Assembly: GCA_019750135.1 (NCBI GenBank)
Contig: JAIEOV010000016.1
Span: forward strand, 62,001-126,000
Direction: 5' to 3'
Origin: Reyranella sp.
Lineage (GTDB): Bacteria; Pseudomonadota; Alphaproteobacteria; Reyranellales; Reyranellaceae
DNA: 64,000 nt
Shown here: piece by piece, positions 7,821 through 17,103 of the stretch
Position numbering within the stretch: the first letter of the stretch is position 1
Layout of the letters: each line of letters starts with the position of its first letter
The notes under the pieces: model-generated
Told to the model about the DNA's origin: nothing
What the model saw: the letters and a program-made list of their open reading frames with translations, nothing else
The model's database searches: none
Translations under genes and position numbers: made by a program

Positions 7821-9137
7821 ATGCCCATTGCATCGGAGACTGCTGTCGAACAATCGGCCATGCGCAAGATCTATGTGCGCCTGCTGCCGTTCGCGATCCT
7901 CTGCTACATCCTGGCCTACATCGATCGGATCAACTCGAGCTTCGCCGCGCTCACCATGCGCGCGGACCTCAACATGTCGGCGGCCGATTTCGGATTCGCC
8001 GTCGGCACCTTCTACTGGGCCTACTTTCTGTTCGAGGTGCCGAGCAACGTCATCATGGAGAAGGTGGGCGCCCGCATCTGGATCGCCCGCATCATGGTGA
8101 CATGGGGCATCTTCGCCACGGCCACGGCGTTCGTGACCGGCACGACCAGCTTCGCCATCATGCGCTTCCTGCTCGGCATGGGAGAGGCCGGCTTTTTTCC
8201 CGGCCTGATCCTCTATTTCACTTACTGGTTTCCGGCGCGCCATCACGCCCGCATCGTCTCGGGCTTCCTGGTCGGCCTGCCGATCGCGGTGGCGGTCGGC
8301 GCGCCCGTGTCGACCGGCCTGATGAGCCTGGATGGGCTGTTCGGGCTCAGGGGCTGGCAGATCATGTTCATCGCCGAGGGCCTGCCGACGATCGTGCTGG
8401 GCGTGCTCTTCTACTTCCTGATGACCGACCGGCCGTCGGAAGCGACCTTCCTCGCGCGTGAGGAGAAGGACTGGCTGGCCGGCAAGCTCGCCGCCGAGCG
8501 CAAGGCCAAGGAGGCGGTGCGCACCTACTCGATGATCGAATCGATGTGGAACCCCAAGGTGCTGCTGCTGGCGCTCAACTACTTCGGCATCGTGACGGCA
8601 AGCCTCGGCATGCTGTTCTTCATCCCGCAGATCATCAAATCGCTCGGCACCATGAGCAACATGACGGTGGGCTGGCTCACCATGATCCCCTACATCTGCG
8701 GCGGCATCGCCCTGGTGGTATGGGGCCGCCTCTCCGACCGGATGCACGAGCGGCGCTGGAATCTGCTGGCGGCGTGCGTGCTATCGACCGGCGGGCTGGT
8801 GCTGGCCGGCCTCACCATGGGCACCTGGTGGGCGATGGTCGGGATGTCGCTGGCGGCGATGGGCTTCTACGGCTCCAAAGGCCCGTTCTTCGCCATGCCG
8901 CCGATGTTCCTGAGCGGCACGGCCCTGGCCGCGGGCTTCGCCTGGATCAATTCCATCGGCAACCTCGGCGGCTTCTTCGGCCCCTGGTGGATCGGCCTCA
9001 TGAAGGACGCGACCGGCAGCTACTCCGGCGGCCTCTATGGCTTGGCGCTGCTGAGCCTCGTATCGGCGGTCGTGTGTGCGCTCTTCCTGAACATCCCCGA
9101 CCCGAGTAAGAACGTGGCGGCGCAGCCGGCGGAGTAG
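7821..9137 (+). CDS. MFS transporter, anion:cation symporter family
   Basis: A 438-residue inner-membrane permease with about twelve hydrophobic segments. The N-terminal 'RLLPFAILCYILAYIDRINSSFAAL' is the hallmark of the ACS family (phthalate, glucarate, tartrate and hexuronate permeases), followed by NMSAADFGFAVGTFYWAYFLFEVPSN and RIWIARIMVTWG. The ATG at 7821 is preceded by GGAAGGAAA; the open frame extends further upstream without family sequence. Members take up organic acids with protons. The aldo/keto reductase follows after 7 bases, so they are probably co-transcribed. The substrate is unknown. Confidence 0.9.
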   Translation: MPIASETAVEQSAMRKIYVRLLPFAILCYILAYIDRINSSFAALTMRADLNMSAADFGFAVGTFYWAYFLFEVPSNVIMEKVGARIWIARIMVTWGIFATATAFVTGTTSFAIMRFLLGMGEAGFFPGLILYFTYWFPARHHARIVSGFLVGLPIAVAVGAPVSTGLMSLDGLFGLRGWQIMFIAEGLPTIVLGVLFYFLMTDRPSEATFLAREEKDWLAGKLAAERKAKEAVRTYSMIESMWNPKVLLLALNYFGIVTASLGMLFFIPQIIKSLGTMSNMTVGWLTMIPYICGGIALVVWGRLSDRMHERRWNLLAACVLSTGGLVLAGLTMGTWWAMVGMSLAAMGFYGSKGPFFAMPPMFLSGTALAAGFAWINSIGNLGGFFGPWWIGLMKDATGSYSGGLYGLALLSLVSAVVCALFLNIPDPSKNVAAQPAE

Positions 9138-9144
9138 CGCGATC

Positions 9145-10086
9145 ATGGTAGCTCAGGACGCTCTTCGCTATGCGAAGCTTCCCCTCCCCCGCGGATCGAG
9201 GGCGATGCCCGCCCTCGGGTTCGGCACGCTTATTCCAGACCACGCGAAGACAAGGCAGGCAACCAAGACTGCCTTGGAGGCGGGCTTTCGCCACTTCGAT
9301 TGCTCCGAACGCTATCGCAACGAAGAAGCCGTCGGTGAAGCGATGCAGGAGGTATTCCGGGCGGGAGCGGTCCGACGGGAGGATGTCTTTGTCACCACCA
9401 AGCTGTGGAACAACAATCATCGCGCGGAACGCGTCAAACCTGCCTTCGACGCGAGCCGCCGCAAACTCCAGCTCACCCACATCGACTGCTATCTCATTCA
9501 CACCCCCTTCGCCTTCAAGCCAGGCGACGAGCAGGACCCTCGGGACGAGCGCGGCCAGGTTCTCTACGATTCCGGGGTCACGTTGATCGAGACATGGCGG
9601 GCCTTGGAAAAGCTGGTCGATGACGGCGACTGCGCCGCGATCGGCCTGTCCAACGTCAATCTGGAGACTCTCAAGTCGATCGTTGAAGCGGCGCGCATCA
9701 AGCCGGCGGTGGTGGAGGTCGAATGCCATCCGTATCTGCCTGAATGGGAACTGCTCGCCTATTGCCAGCAACACGGAATCATCCTGCTCGCCTTCGCAGC
9801 GCTGGGGCATTCGATAGAACCAAGGCTGCTGGACGATCCGGTGATCGTCGCCATAGCGCGGCGGCTGGGAAAAACCCCGGCCCAGGTGGTGCTCGCCTGG
9901 GCGATACAGCGCGGCACGGCGCTCCTGACCACCTCGGTGACGCCGAGCCGCATCCGGGAGAACGTCGAGCTCTCGGCCCTGCCACAAGACGCCATGCAGG
10001 ACATTCGCGCCAACGTCGCGACGCGGGTGCGGTTCAATGCCGTGGTGCAGACCGGGGTGCCCGGATTCATCCCCCGGGATCGATGA
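9145..10086 (+). CDS. Aldo/keto reductase
   Basis: A 313-residue (beta/alpha)8 NADPH-dependent oxidoreductase of normal length. The catalytic tetrad is visible: Asp in RHFDCSERY, Tyr in ERYRNEEAVG, Lys in VTTKLWNNNH and His in YLIHTPFAF. The C-terminal cofactor region is also present (VTPSRIRENVELSA). The GFGT and IGLSNVN signatures match family members that reduce aldehydes and sugars. It starts 7 bases after the MFS gene, which suggests the reductase acts on whatever the permease imports, or on its breakdown product. The next gene (Mug) begins 22 bases later. Confidence 0.9.
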   Translation: MVAQDALRYAKLPLPRGSRAMPALGFGTLIPDHAKTRQATKTALEAGFRHFDCSERYRNEEAVGEAMQEVFRAGAVRREDVFVTTKLWNNNHRAERVKPAFDASRRKLQLTHIDCYLIHTPFAFKPGDEQDPRDERGQVLYDSGVTLIETWRALEKLVDDGDCAAIGLSNVNLETLKSIVEAARIKPAVVEVECHPYLPEWELLAYCQQHGIILLAFAALGHSIEPRLLDDPVIVAIARRLGKTPAQVVLAWAIQRGTALLTTSVTPSRIRENVELSALPQDAMQDIRANVATRVRFNAVVQTGVPGFIPRDR

Positions 10087-10108
10087 GACTCCACTATCAA
10101 CAGCCGGC

Positions 10109-10639
10109 ATGGCCAGATACGACCCCGACATACTCGCCAGCGGCCTCGATGTCGTCTTCTGTGGGCTCAACCCGGCTTCGACCGCGGTAACCGATGGCCA
10201 TAACTTTTCGAATCGAAGCAATCGCTTCTGGCTTGTGCTGCACCTCGCCGGCTTCACCGACGTGCGCCTTGCACCACGGGACGAGCGTCGTCTGCTGGAG
10301 TACGGGTGCGGCATCACCGCTGTCGTCCGCCGGGCGACGACGAGCGCCAGCGAGGTCCCACAAGAGGAGTTCCGACGCGCCCGGCGCGGCTTCGAAACCA
10401 GGATCCGCCGCTATGCTCCTCGGGCCCTCGCCTTTCTCGGCAAGCGCGCCCTGTCGGCCATGACCGGCGAGTCCGACCTGCGCTGGGGGCGACAACCTTT
10501 GGCGTTCGCCGGCACGATGGCCTGGGTCCTTCCCAATCCAAGCGGTCTCAACCGCGGCTTCACCGTCGATGCCCTGGTGCGCGCGTACGCGGACCTGCGG
10601 ATCGCACTAACGCAGCCATCCAACCTGCACGCACAATAG
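10109..10639 (+). CDS. mug: G/U mismatch-specific DNA glycosylase (Mug)
   Basis: A 176-residue member of the uracil-DNA glycosylase superfamily, Mug/TDG branch, which removes uracil or thymine opposite G in duplex DNA. Motif 1 is VVFCGLNPAS, with the Asn that positions the water in Mug enzymes. Motif 2 is WVLPNPSGLNR, the minor-groove/intercalation loop. NRFWLVLHLAGFTD corresponds to the family's NxFWxxLxxaGf segment. The ATG at 10109 is chosen because the homologous sequence begins at MARYDPD. It may be transcribed with the aldo/keto reductase, but no functional link is evident. Confidence 0.88.
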   Translation: MARYDPDILASGLDVVFCGLNPASTAVTDGHNFSNRSNRFWLVLHLAGFTDVRLAPRDERRLLEYGCGITAVVRRATTSASEVPQEEFRRARRGFETRIRRYAPRALAFLGKRALSAMTGESDLRWGRQPLAFAGTMAWVLPNPSGLNRGFTVDALVRAYADLRIALTQPSNLHAQ

Positions 10640-10705
10640 TACCTGCGCCGGCCCATTGGCCTGCTTGTTCACCATCTCCAACAGAAGCCTCGCCCGTGAG
10701 GGCGT

Positions 10706-12862
10706 CTATGCCGCGCGCTTCTGCCCGCGTTGGCGCAAAATCGACAGAATCTCGGCAGCCGCGGCCGGGATGTTGGTGCCGGGGCCGTAGATCGCGGCGA
10801 CGCCCGCCTTCTTCAGGAAGTCGTAGTCCTGGGCGGGAATGACGCCGCCCACGACGACCAGCACTTCAGAGCCGCCCTGCTTCGCCAGCTCCTCGATGAG
10901 ATGCGGCACCAGGGTCTTGTGGCCGGCGGCCTGGCTCGACACGCCGATCACGTGGACGTCGTTCTCGATCGCGGCGCGCGCGGCTTCGGCCGGCGTCTGG
11001 AACAGCGGGCCGATGTCGACGTCGAACCCTAGGTCGGCGAAGGCGGTGGCGATGACCTTGGCGCCGCGGTCGTGGCCGTCCTGGCCCATCTTCACGACCA
11101 TGAGACGCGGCCGGCGGCCTTCTTCCTCGGCGAACGAGGCGATCTCGGTGCGGATGCGCTCGAGGCCCTGGTCGCCTTCCCACTCGCTGGCATAGACGCC
11201 GGCAATCGAGCGGATGGTGGCCTGGTAGCGGCCATAGACGCCTTCGAGCGCCGAGGAAATCTCGCCCACCGTCGCCCGCGCCCGCGTGGCTTCGATGGAA
11301 AGCGTGAGCAGGTTACCCGTGCCATTGCGCGCGGCGTCGCCCAGCGCCTTCAGCGCAGCCACGCACTTGGCCTCGTCGCGGCTGGCGCGGATCTTGTTCA
11401 GGCGGCTGACCTGCGATTCGCGGACCATGTCGTTGTCGACATCGAGGATCTCGATGGCGGGCTCTTCCTTCAATTGGAACTTGTTCACCCCGACCACGAC
11501 CTCGTCGCCGCGATCGATGCGCGCCTGCTTGCGCGCGGCCGCCTCCTCGATGCGCAGCTTGGGCATGCCGGCCTCGACCGCCTTGGTCATGCCGCCCAGC
11601 GCCTCGACCTCGGCGATGAGCTTGCGCGCCTCGGTGATCAGGCTCGAGGTCAGCGCCTCGACGTAGTAGCTGCCGGCCAGCGGGTCGACGACCTTGATGA
11701 CGCCGGTCTCGTGCTGGAGGATCAGCTGCGTGTTGCGCGCGATGCGGGCCGACGCCACGGTCGGCAGCGCGATCGCTTCGTCGAACGAGTTGGTGTGCAG
11801 CGACTGCGTGCCGCCCAACACCGCCGCCATCGCCTCGTAGGCGGTGCGGATGATGTTGTTGTAGGGGTCCTTCTCGGTCAGCGACACGCCCGAGGTCTGG
11901 CAGTGCGTGCGCAGCGACAGGGAATCGGCCTTCTTGGGTTCGAACGGCTTGATCAGCTCGGCCCACAGGTAGCGCGCGGCGCGGAGCTTCGCGGCTTCCA
12001 TGAAGAAGTTCATGCCGATGCAGAAGAAGAACGACAGGCGCGGCGCGAAGGCGTCGATGTCGAGGCCCTTGGCCTTGGCGGCGCGCACGTACTCCAGCCC
12101 GTCGGCCAGCGTGAAGGCGAGCTCCTGGACCAGCGTCGCTCCCGCCTCCTGCATGTGATAGCCGGAGATCGAGATCGAGTTGAACTTGGGCATGTGCTGC
12201 GCGGTGTGCTCGATGATGTCGGCCACGATGCGCATGGAGGGTCCGGGCGGATAGATATAGGTGTTCCGGACCATGAACTCCTTGAGGATGTCGTTCTGGA
12301 TCGTGCCGGCGAGCTTGTCCTGCGGCACACCCTGCTCCTCGGCGGCGACGATGTAGCCCGCCAGCACCGGCAGCACGGCGCCGTTCATGGTCATCGACAC
12401 GCTCATCTTGTCGAGCGGGATGCCGTCGAACAGGATCTTCATGTCCTCGACGGAGTCGATCGCAACGCCCGCCTTGCCGACGTCGCCGACGACGCGCGGA
12501 TGATCCGAATCATAGCCGCGGTGGGTGGCGAGATCGAACGCCACCGACAGGCCCATCTGGCCGGCCGCGAGGTTGGCGCGATAGAACTTGTTGCTCTCCT
12601 CGGCGGTCGAGAAGCCGGCGTACTGACGCACTGTCCAGGGGCGGCCGGCGTACATGGTGGCCTTGGGCCCGCGGGTGAAGGGCGGGAAGCCCGGGATCGA
12701 GCCCACGGATTCGAGGTTCTCGAGGTCGGCCGCGGTATAGAGCGGCTTCACCGGAATGCCCTCGGGGGTCATCCAGTCGAGCGACGACAGGGGCTTGTCG
12801 CGCAGCTCCTTGGCAGCGAGCTTTTCCCAGTCAGCCGGGGTCATCTTCGGAAAGTCAGCCAT
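10706..12862 (-). CDS. scpA: Methylmalonyl-CoA mutase
   Basis: A full-length 718-residue B12 enzyme converting methylmalonyl-CoA to succinyl-CoA. The N-terminal substrate barrel contains [20 protein letters not shown], the CoA and substrate pocket, and [22 protein letters not shown]. The C-terminal cobalamin domain has the base-off DxHxxG motif [13 protein letters not shown], with His597 as cobalt ligand, followed by [16 protein letters not shown]. Length and order match the catalytic chain of ScpA/MutB. No small subunit, epimerase or MeaB chaperone lies adjacent, so it appears to stand alone on this strand. It would feed propionyl-CoA carbon into the TCA cycle, which suits a polyester-storing heterotroph. 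Confidence 0.96.
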   Translation of the reverse strand: MADFPKMTPADWEKLAAKELRDKPLSSLDWMTPEGIPVKPLYTAADLENLESVGSIPGFPPFTRGPKATMYAGRPWTVRQYAGFSTAEESNKFYRANLAAGQMGLSVAFDLATHRGYDSDHPRVVGDVGKAGVAIDSVEDMKILFDGIPLDKMSVSMTMNGAVLPVLAGYIVAAEEQGVPQDKLAGTIQNDILKEFMVRNTYIYPPGPSMRIVADIIEHTAQHMPKFNSISISGYHMQEAGATLVQELAFTLADGLEYVRAAKAKGLDIDAFAPRLSFFFCIGMNFFMEAAKLRAARYLWAELIKPFEPKKADSLSLRTHCQTSGVSLTEKDPYNNIIRTAYEAMAAVLGGTQSLHTNSFDEAIALPTVASARIARNTQLILQHETGVIKVVDPLAGSYYVEALTSSLITEARKLIAEVEALGGMTKAVEAGMPKLRIEEAAARKQARIDRGDEVVVGVNKFQLKEEPAIEILDVDNDMVRESQVSRLNKIRASRDEAKCVAALKALGDAARNGTGNLLTLSIEATRARATVGEISSALEGVYGRYQATIRSIAGVYASEWEGDQGLERIRTEIASFAEEEGRRPRLMVVKMGQDGHDRGAKVIATAFADLGFDVDIGPLFQTPAEAARAAIENDVHVIGVSSQAAGHKTLVPHLIEELAKQGGSEVLVVVGGVIPAQDYDFLKKAGVAAIYGPGTNIPAAAAEILSILRQRGQKRAA

Positions 12863-12941
12863 ATGGAATTATGTAACGCAAAGAAGCGGCTTTGCCACCC
12901 CTCCCTGCACGAGCCGGCCTGCGGCCCGCCACGGGCATGGC

Positions 12942-14288
12942 TCAGCCTCCGGGAAAGGCCAGATTGACGGACAGACCGCCAAGCTCCGAGCGCGAAAAAT
13001 CGAGCTCACCACCATTGACCTCGGTCAGGTCCGAAACGATCGCCAGTCCTAGTCCCCATCCGGGCGCTTTTTCGTCGAGCCTTTTGCCGCGGCCCATCAC
13101 ATTGGCCGCCTGCTCAGCCGTCATCCCAGGCCCATCGTCCTCGACCGATATCTCGAGGCGACCGCCGGCCGGCGCCGCCGACACCTTGACCCGGCGCCTC
13201 GCCCACTTGCAGGCATTTTCCATCAGGTTGCCGAGGATCTCTTCGAGATCCTCCCGGCGACCTCGGAACACCGCGTCCCGCCCGACATCGATTTGCACTG
13301 CGAGGCCGCGCTCCGCGTAGACCTTGGCGAGCACCTGCGACACGCTCTCCGCGACCTCCCGCACGACCGTCTTGCCAGGCAGCAACCGTCCCATGCCTGC
13401 GATGGCCGAGGCCCGACCGAGGTGGTGCTCGATGAGTCGGCGCATCAGCGCCAGCCGTTGTGCCAGCACCGACTTGTCGGCGTCACCCTGGACCTCTGCC
13501 GCCATCACTGCCAATGGCGTCTTGAGGGCATGCGCCAGATTGCCCACGTGGGTGCGTGCGCGCTCGATCAGCACGGCGTCCTTTTCAAGCACATCGTTTA
13601 TTGCATCGGCCAACGGAGCGACCTCCGAGGGGTATAGACCGGACAGGCGCGGCGCATTGCCTTCGCGTACAGATCGCAGGTCGCCCAGCATCTGGCGGAG
13701 CGGCCGCAGGCCGTATCGGACCTGGATGACGATCGCGACGATCACACCCAGACCGAGCAGGCCCAGCGCTACCACCAGCAACAGCTCGAAGCGCTGCACC
13801 CCACCACTGACTTCCCGAAGGTCGCCGGCGACCAGGATATGAGCCGGCGCCTGCAGGCCGGGAAACTGCACATCACGCTCGACGACCAGCAAGCGTTCCC
13901 CATTAAGCCCCTCCACGCGGCGGAGCTGCATATCCGGTCCGCCTGACGCGACAGCAATCGAGCTGTCCCAGAGAGACCGTGACCGCAGCTGTCTGCTGTC
14001 GGACTCGGTGACTTGCCAGTACCAACCGGAGTAGATGCGCTCGAAGCGCGGATCGCCCAACGGACGGGTCATGGCAAGATTGTCGCCGGGCGTCACCTCT
14101 ATGGAGGCTATGATCGTCTTCAGGATCGCATCAAGGCGATAACCGAACTCCTCTTCCACGGCGCCCCGAAAGGCCAGCGCCAAGACGACGCCACCAGCCG
14201 CCAGAAGCAGCAGCAACCAGACGGTAGCAGCAAGAGTGAGCCGAACGACGAGACTGGCCGCTCGCTTCTGTTGGCCGGCCGCGGTCAT
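12942..14288 (-). CDS. Sensor histidine kinase of the cytochrome-linked system
   Basis: A 448-residue inner-membrane kinase of the PhoQ/QseC type. It has two membrane helices (near residues 15-38 and 165-188) around a roughly 125-residue periplasmic domain, then HAMP, with His253 in NLAHALKTPLAV as phosphoacceptor. The ATPase boxes are NLMENACKWA, SVEDDGPGM and GWGLGLAIV. Its start overlaps the end of the response-regulator gene by four bases. The operon PepSY protein, regulator, kinase is divergent from the SHP/DHC cytochrome operon, so it probably senses a periplasmic redox or ligand signal and controls those cytochromes. That control is inferred from position. Confidence 0.9.
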   Translation of the reverse strand: MTAAGQQKRAASLVVRLTLAATVWLLLLLAAGGVVLALAFRGAVEEEFGYRLDAILKTIIASIEVTPGDNLAMTRPLGDPRFERIYSGWYWQVTESDSRQLRSRSLWDSSIAVASGGPDMQLRRVEGLNGERLLVVERDVQFPGLQAPAHILVAGDLREVSGGVQRFELLLVVALGLLGLGVIVAIVIQVRYGLRPLRQMLGDLRSVREGNAPRLSGLYPSEVAPLADAINDVLEKDAVLIERARTHVGNLAHALKTPLAVMAAEVQGDADKSVLAQRLALMRRLIEHHLGRASAIAGMGRLLPGKTVVREVAESVSQVLAKVYAERGLAVQIDVGRDAVFRGRREDLEEILGNLMENACKWARRRVKVSAAPAGGRLEISVEDDGPGMTAEQAANVMGRGKRLDEKAPGWGLGLAIVSDLTEVNGGELDFSRSELGGLSVNLAFPGG

Positions 14289-14953
14289 GGATCGCTTCCG
14301 GCGGTCAGCCTGTAGCCATGCCCGCGCACAGTTCGAATCAGATCCGCGCCAATCTTCTTGCGAATTCGCCCCAGCAGAACCTCCAGGACGTTGGAGTCGG
14401 CGTCGAAGTGGCGGTCGTACACATGTTCCATCAACTCGGTGCGACTGACGATCCGGTCAACGTGGTGCATGAAATATGAGAGGATGCGGAATTCCTGCGC
14501 CGTGAGCTGAATCGGGTTGTCGTCCAGCGTTACACGACCAATGTTCGTGTCGAGGCGGAGAGGACCGCACGCCAGTTCCGGCTGGGCATGACCGGCTGCG
14601 CGGCGGATCAGGGCGCGCAGACGGTAGACGATCTCATCGAGTTCGAAGGGCTTGGTTACGTAGTCATCAGCGCCGGCGTTGAAGCCGGCCATCTTTTCCG
14701 TCCACCGACCACGCGCCGTCAGAATGAGCACGGGGATCGACCGTCCAGCCTTGCGCCATCGCTGCAGGATGGTGATGCCATCGATCTTGGGCAGACCGAG
14801 ATCGAGGACGATCGCATCGTACGGTTCGGTATCGCCGAGATGCCAACCCTCCTCGCCATCATAGGCGACATCGACGGCAAAGTCCGCCCCTTCCAAGGCG
14901 CGCTGCAGGCGCAGTGCGAGTGCCGGCTCATCTTCAACGACGAGCACCCTCAT
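14285..14953 (-). CDS. OmpR/PhoB-family response regulator
   Basis: A 222-residue DNA-binding regulator. The receiver domain has VVEDEPA, phosphoacceptor Asp51 in AIVLDLGLPKIDG, a switch Thr in LILTARG and Lys in YVTKPFE. The winged-helix output domain occupies residues 125-218, with LTAQEFRILSYFM and the recognition segment NVLEVLLGRIRKKIG before RTVRGHGYRL. It is coupled by four-base overlaps to the kinase downstream and the PepSY gene upstream, and is likely to bind the PepSY/cytochrome intergenic region. Confidence 0.93.
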   Translation of the reverse strand: MRVLVVEDEPALALRLQRALEGADFAVDVAYDGEEGWHLGDTEPYDAIVLDLGLPKIDGITILQRWRKAGRSIPVLILTARGRWTEKMAGFNAGADDYVTKPFELDEIVYRLRALIRRAAGHAQPELACGPLRLDTNIGRVTLDDNPIQLTAQEFRILSYFMHHVDRIVSRTELMEHVYDRHFDADSNVLEVLLGRIRKKIGADLIRTVRGHGYRLTAGSDP

Positions 14954-15264
14954 CGCTTCCCACCCTTGTCATCCGATGTCACCAAGGCACCAGTACGAGC
15001 GTCATAGCGGACCTTCACGACGCGCCCTCCGCGGGTGAAGACCTTGATTTCGTAGGTCGGCACCCCGCGCTCGTCCTCCAGTTCGGCCTCCACGACTTGA
15101 CCCGCAAACGTCGATTCTGCCCGCGCAATGATCTCCCGCAGCGGCAGCATTTGCCCCTGCTCCACGGCACGACGCGCACGGTCCTGATCGTGCTCATCCT
15201 TGGCCGCAGCCGCTCCGCACCAGGCGATGGAAACCGCCAGCAGGCATGGCAACACGCGTCTCAT
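14950..15264 (-). CDS. PepSY-domain exported protein
   Basis: A 104-residue protein with a signal peptide (MRRVLPCLLAVSIAWCGAAAA) and a single PepSY domain (LPLREIIARAE ... VEAELEDERGVPTYEIKV ... VKVRYDARTG). PepSY domains inhibit peptidases or sense ligands in the periplasm, and small ones are often encoded beside two-component systems that control cytochrome genes. The ATG at 15264 gives a clean signal peptide; a longer frame to 15321 adds charged residues ahead of it. It heads the operon with the regulator and kinase and is likely their periplasmic signal partner or target. Confidence 0.85.
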   Translation of the reverse strand: MRRVLPCLLAVSIAWCGAAAAKDEHDQDRARRAVEQGQMLPLREIIARAESTFAGQVVEAELEDERGVPTYEIKVFTRGGRVVKVRYDARTGALVTSDDKGGKR

Positions 15265-15371
15265 CTCCCAGCGTACCTCGCGATCCCTGAACGGGGAATG
15301 AACGAGCGGGTCAGCCTCCATTCAGGTGCCGGTCACTAATCTACTGACGTCGGTAACCGAAGGAGGTCAAA

Positions 15372-15596
15372 TTGCTGAAGAAGATGTTGTTGCAGGGACT
15401 GGCCGCTGCCGTGCTGATCGGCGGGGCAGCCGTCGTCTACGCGCAGGTGCGCGACAACGGCTACCTGTCGGCGCCGCAAACGAAGACCAGCCACAGTCCG
15501 GGCGCAAAAGAAGGCGCGAAGGAGCGGACGGACCGGAAGTCGGCGCACGATCAGGATCGCGCACCCGGCGGGCAACACGCCGGCCACGACGACTAG
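15372..15596 (+). CDS. Small exported His-rich hypothetical protein
   Basis: A 74-residue protein starting at TTG 15372, five bases after a perfect AGGAGG at 15361-15366. It has a signal peptide (MLKKMLLQGLAAAVLIGGAAVVYA), then a short hydrophilic tail rich in Lys, Asp and His ending GGQHAGHDD. No family was recognised. It is the first gene of the cytochrome operon and ends 10 bases before the b561 gene. A role as a small periplasmic or metal-binding accessory is possible but unproven. Confidence 0.7.
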   Translation: MLKKMLLQGLAAAVLIGGAAVVYAQVRDNGYLSAPQTKTSHSPGAKEGAKERTDRKSAHDQDRAPGGQHAGHDD

Positions 15597-15606
15597 AGGA
15601 CGAGCC

Positions 15607-16107
15607 ATGGCCGGCCCCCCGGACGCCCGACTGCATATGACACTGCTGAAGGCATGGCATGCCTGGCTGGCCGGTGCCTTCCTAGTGGCCTATGTCACGG
15701 CTGGGGAAGACGCATACCGTATCCATCAGTTTGCTGGATACGCGGTCCTGGCGGCTGTCGTCGTGCGCGCCGTGGCCGGCCTGCTCATTGCCGCGCCGAC
15801 TCCGTTGCGTCTGCCACGCCCGAGCTGGCGAGCAACGCGCGACTGGCTCGTGGCCCGCAAGGGTCGTCATCCGCTTTTCGCACTGTTCGCCACGGCCCTG
15901 CTCGTCGTCGTGGGCTTGGTGGCATTTTCGGGCGCCCTGGCAGACGGTACGCCCTGGCTAGAGGACCCGCACGAGGCCATCGCCGAAGCCTCGCTGTGGG
16001 TCATTGGCGGACACATCGTGTTCGTAACCTACATGTACGCCGGTACGAAATGGCTGAAGCGCATCGCCAGTCGGTTGATGCCGGGCAACAAAGAGAGCGC
16101 GTCCTGA
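15607..16107 (+). CDS. Cytochrome b561-domain membrane protein
   Basis: A 166-residue four-helix b-type cytochrome. Candidate heme ligands are His in LKAWHAWLAGAF, His in YRIHQFAGYAVL and His in VIGGHIVFVTYM, spaced as in the Ni-hydrogenase/cytochrome b561 family. It should pass quinol electrons through the inner membrane to the periplasmic c-type cytochromes encoded next. The ATG at 15607 follows GAGGACGAG; an internal ATG at 15637 is a less supported alternative. Its stop overlaps the CTG start of the SHP-like gene. In Rhodobacter sphaeroides and Shewanella the same three partners (SHP, DHC, cytochrome b) occur together. Confidence 0.88.
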   Translation: MAGPPDARLHMTLLKAWHAWLAGAFLVAYVTAGEDAYRIHQFAGYAVLAAVVVRAVAGLLIAAPTPLRLPRPSWRATRDWLVARKGRHPLFALFATALLVVVGLVAFSGALADGTPWLEDPHEAIAEASLWVIGGHIVFVTYMYAGTKWLKRIASRLMPGNKESAS

Positions 16108-16523
16108 ATAATCGCATTCTGCTCGCCATCGCGTTGGCGATCTCTCCTGCCTTAGCGCTCGCGGCCGATCCGCGGCGCGATGCGCTGCTGTCGGAATATG
16201 CTGCCGAAGCCACGAGGCTTGACGCTGGCTTCACAGCCTTCTCGGCCCAACGGGGGGAGAGTCTCTTTCGCACGCCCTGGAATGGCGGGGATGCGCGTAC
16301 TCCGTCGTGCACGGCGTGTCACACAGCCAATCCGCGCCAGGCCGGTCGTAACGCGAAGACCGGCCGCCCCATCGAGCCAGTCGCTGTTTCAGTCAACGGG
16401 CGCCGCTTCACCGACAAGACGGAAGTGGAAAAACACTTCCTGCGGGACTGCAAGAGCGTCCTCGGCCGGGAGTGCACGGCCTCGGAGAAGGGCGACTACG
16501 TCACCTTCATGGCCGGTCAGTGA
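16104..16523 (+). CDS. DUF1924 / SHP-like monoheme cytochrome c
   Basis: A 139-residue exported cytochrome of the DUF1924 family, which contains sphaeroides heme protein (SHP). Features are a signal peptide (LLAIALAISPALALAADP), one c-type heme site in PSCTACHTANP, and two further cysteines in RDCKSVLGRECTASEKGDY that match the SHP disulfide region. SHP binds oxygen at a heme whose sixth ligand is an asparagine lost on reduction. No ATG, GTG or TTG is close; a CTG at 16104 overlapping the previous stop (CTGA), with GAGAG before it, is the likely start. It is coupled to b561 upstream and DHC downstream. Confidence 0.85.
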   Translation: MNNRILLAIALAISPALALAADPRRDALLSEYAAEATRLDAGFTAFSAQRGESLFRTPWNGGDARTPSCTACHTANPRQAGRNAKTGRPIEPVAVSVNGRRFTDKTEVEKHFLRDCKSVLGRECTASEKGDYVTFMAGQ

Positions 16524-16981
16524 TGGTGCTCAGGTTCGCGATCCTGACCGTCCTGCTCGCCACGGCATTGCCGGCCACTGCGGACGATCGAGTACCGCCG
16601 GTCACCGACCCTGTCGTACTCAAGGAATGCGGGGTGTGCCATATGCCATTCCAGCCCGCCTTCCTGCCGGCACGCTCGTGGAGCGCTCTGCTTCAAGGAC
16701 TTGGCGATCATTTCGGCGAAGACGCAAGCCTGCCAAGCGACGCCGTGGAGACCATCCGCGCCTATATGACAGGCAACGCCGGCGACGTCGTTTCGCGCGG
16801 CGCGGCACGCAAGTTCATGAGATGGGTGGCGCCTGACGGTACGCCGCAACGCATAACCGAGAATCCCGCATTTGCGCGGAAGCACAACTTCCCGCAGTCG
16901 GTCTGGACAGACCCTAAGGTCGTGGCGAAGTCCAATTGCCTGGCATGCCATCCGCGTGCCGCCGACGGGCATTACGAATGA
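16523..16981 (+). CDS. Diheme cytochrome c (DHC family)
   Basis: A 152-residue exported cytochrome with a signal peptide (MVLRFAILTVLLATALPATA) and two heme-attachment sites: LKECGVCHMPF near the N-terminus and NCLACHPRAADGHYE at the very C-terminus. The spacing and C-terminal placement match the diheme cytochrome c that donates electrons to SHP. The ATG at 16523 overlaps the SHP stop (TGATG), so translation is coupled. Inferred route: quinol to b561, then DHC, then the SHP-like heme protein in the periplasm. Confidence 0.9.
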   Translation: MVLRFAILTVLLATALPATADDRVPPVTDPVVLKECGVCHMPFQPAFLPARSWSALLQGLGDHFGEDASLPSDAVETIRAYMTGNAGDVVSRGAARKFMRWVAPDGTPQRITENPAFARKHNFPQSVWTDPKVVAKSNCLACHPRAADGHYE

Positions 16982-17103
16982 CAAGCGGTCGCACGGATTG
17001 GCACCATCGCGCGGGCGGCGAAGCCGGAGTTGACCGGTGTCAAAGCGATTATTCTGCCGCGGGCGAGAATGACCGCGAACCACAGCCGTGACGGACAAAC
17101 GCC

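Noticed and set aside
11072..12967. 631-codon plus-strand frame opposite methylmalonyl-CoA mutase
   Set aside because: It is antisense to a clearly real enzyme, is rich in Arg, Ala, Gly and His and shows no family pattern; high GC gives long antisense frames.
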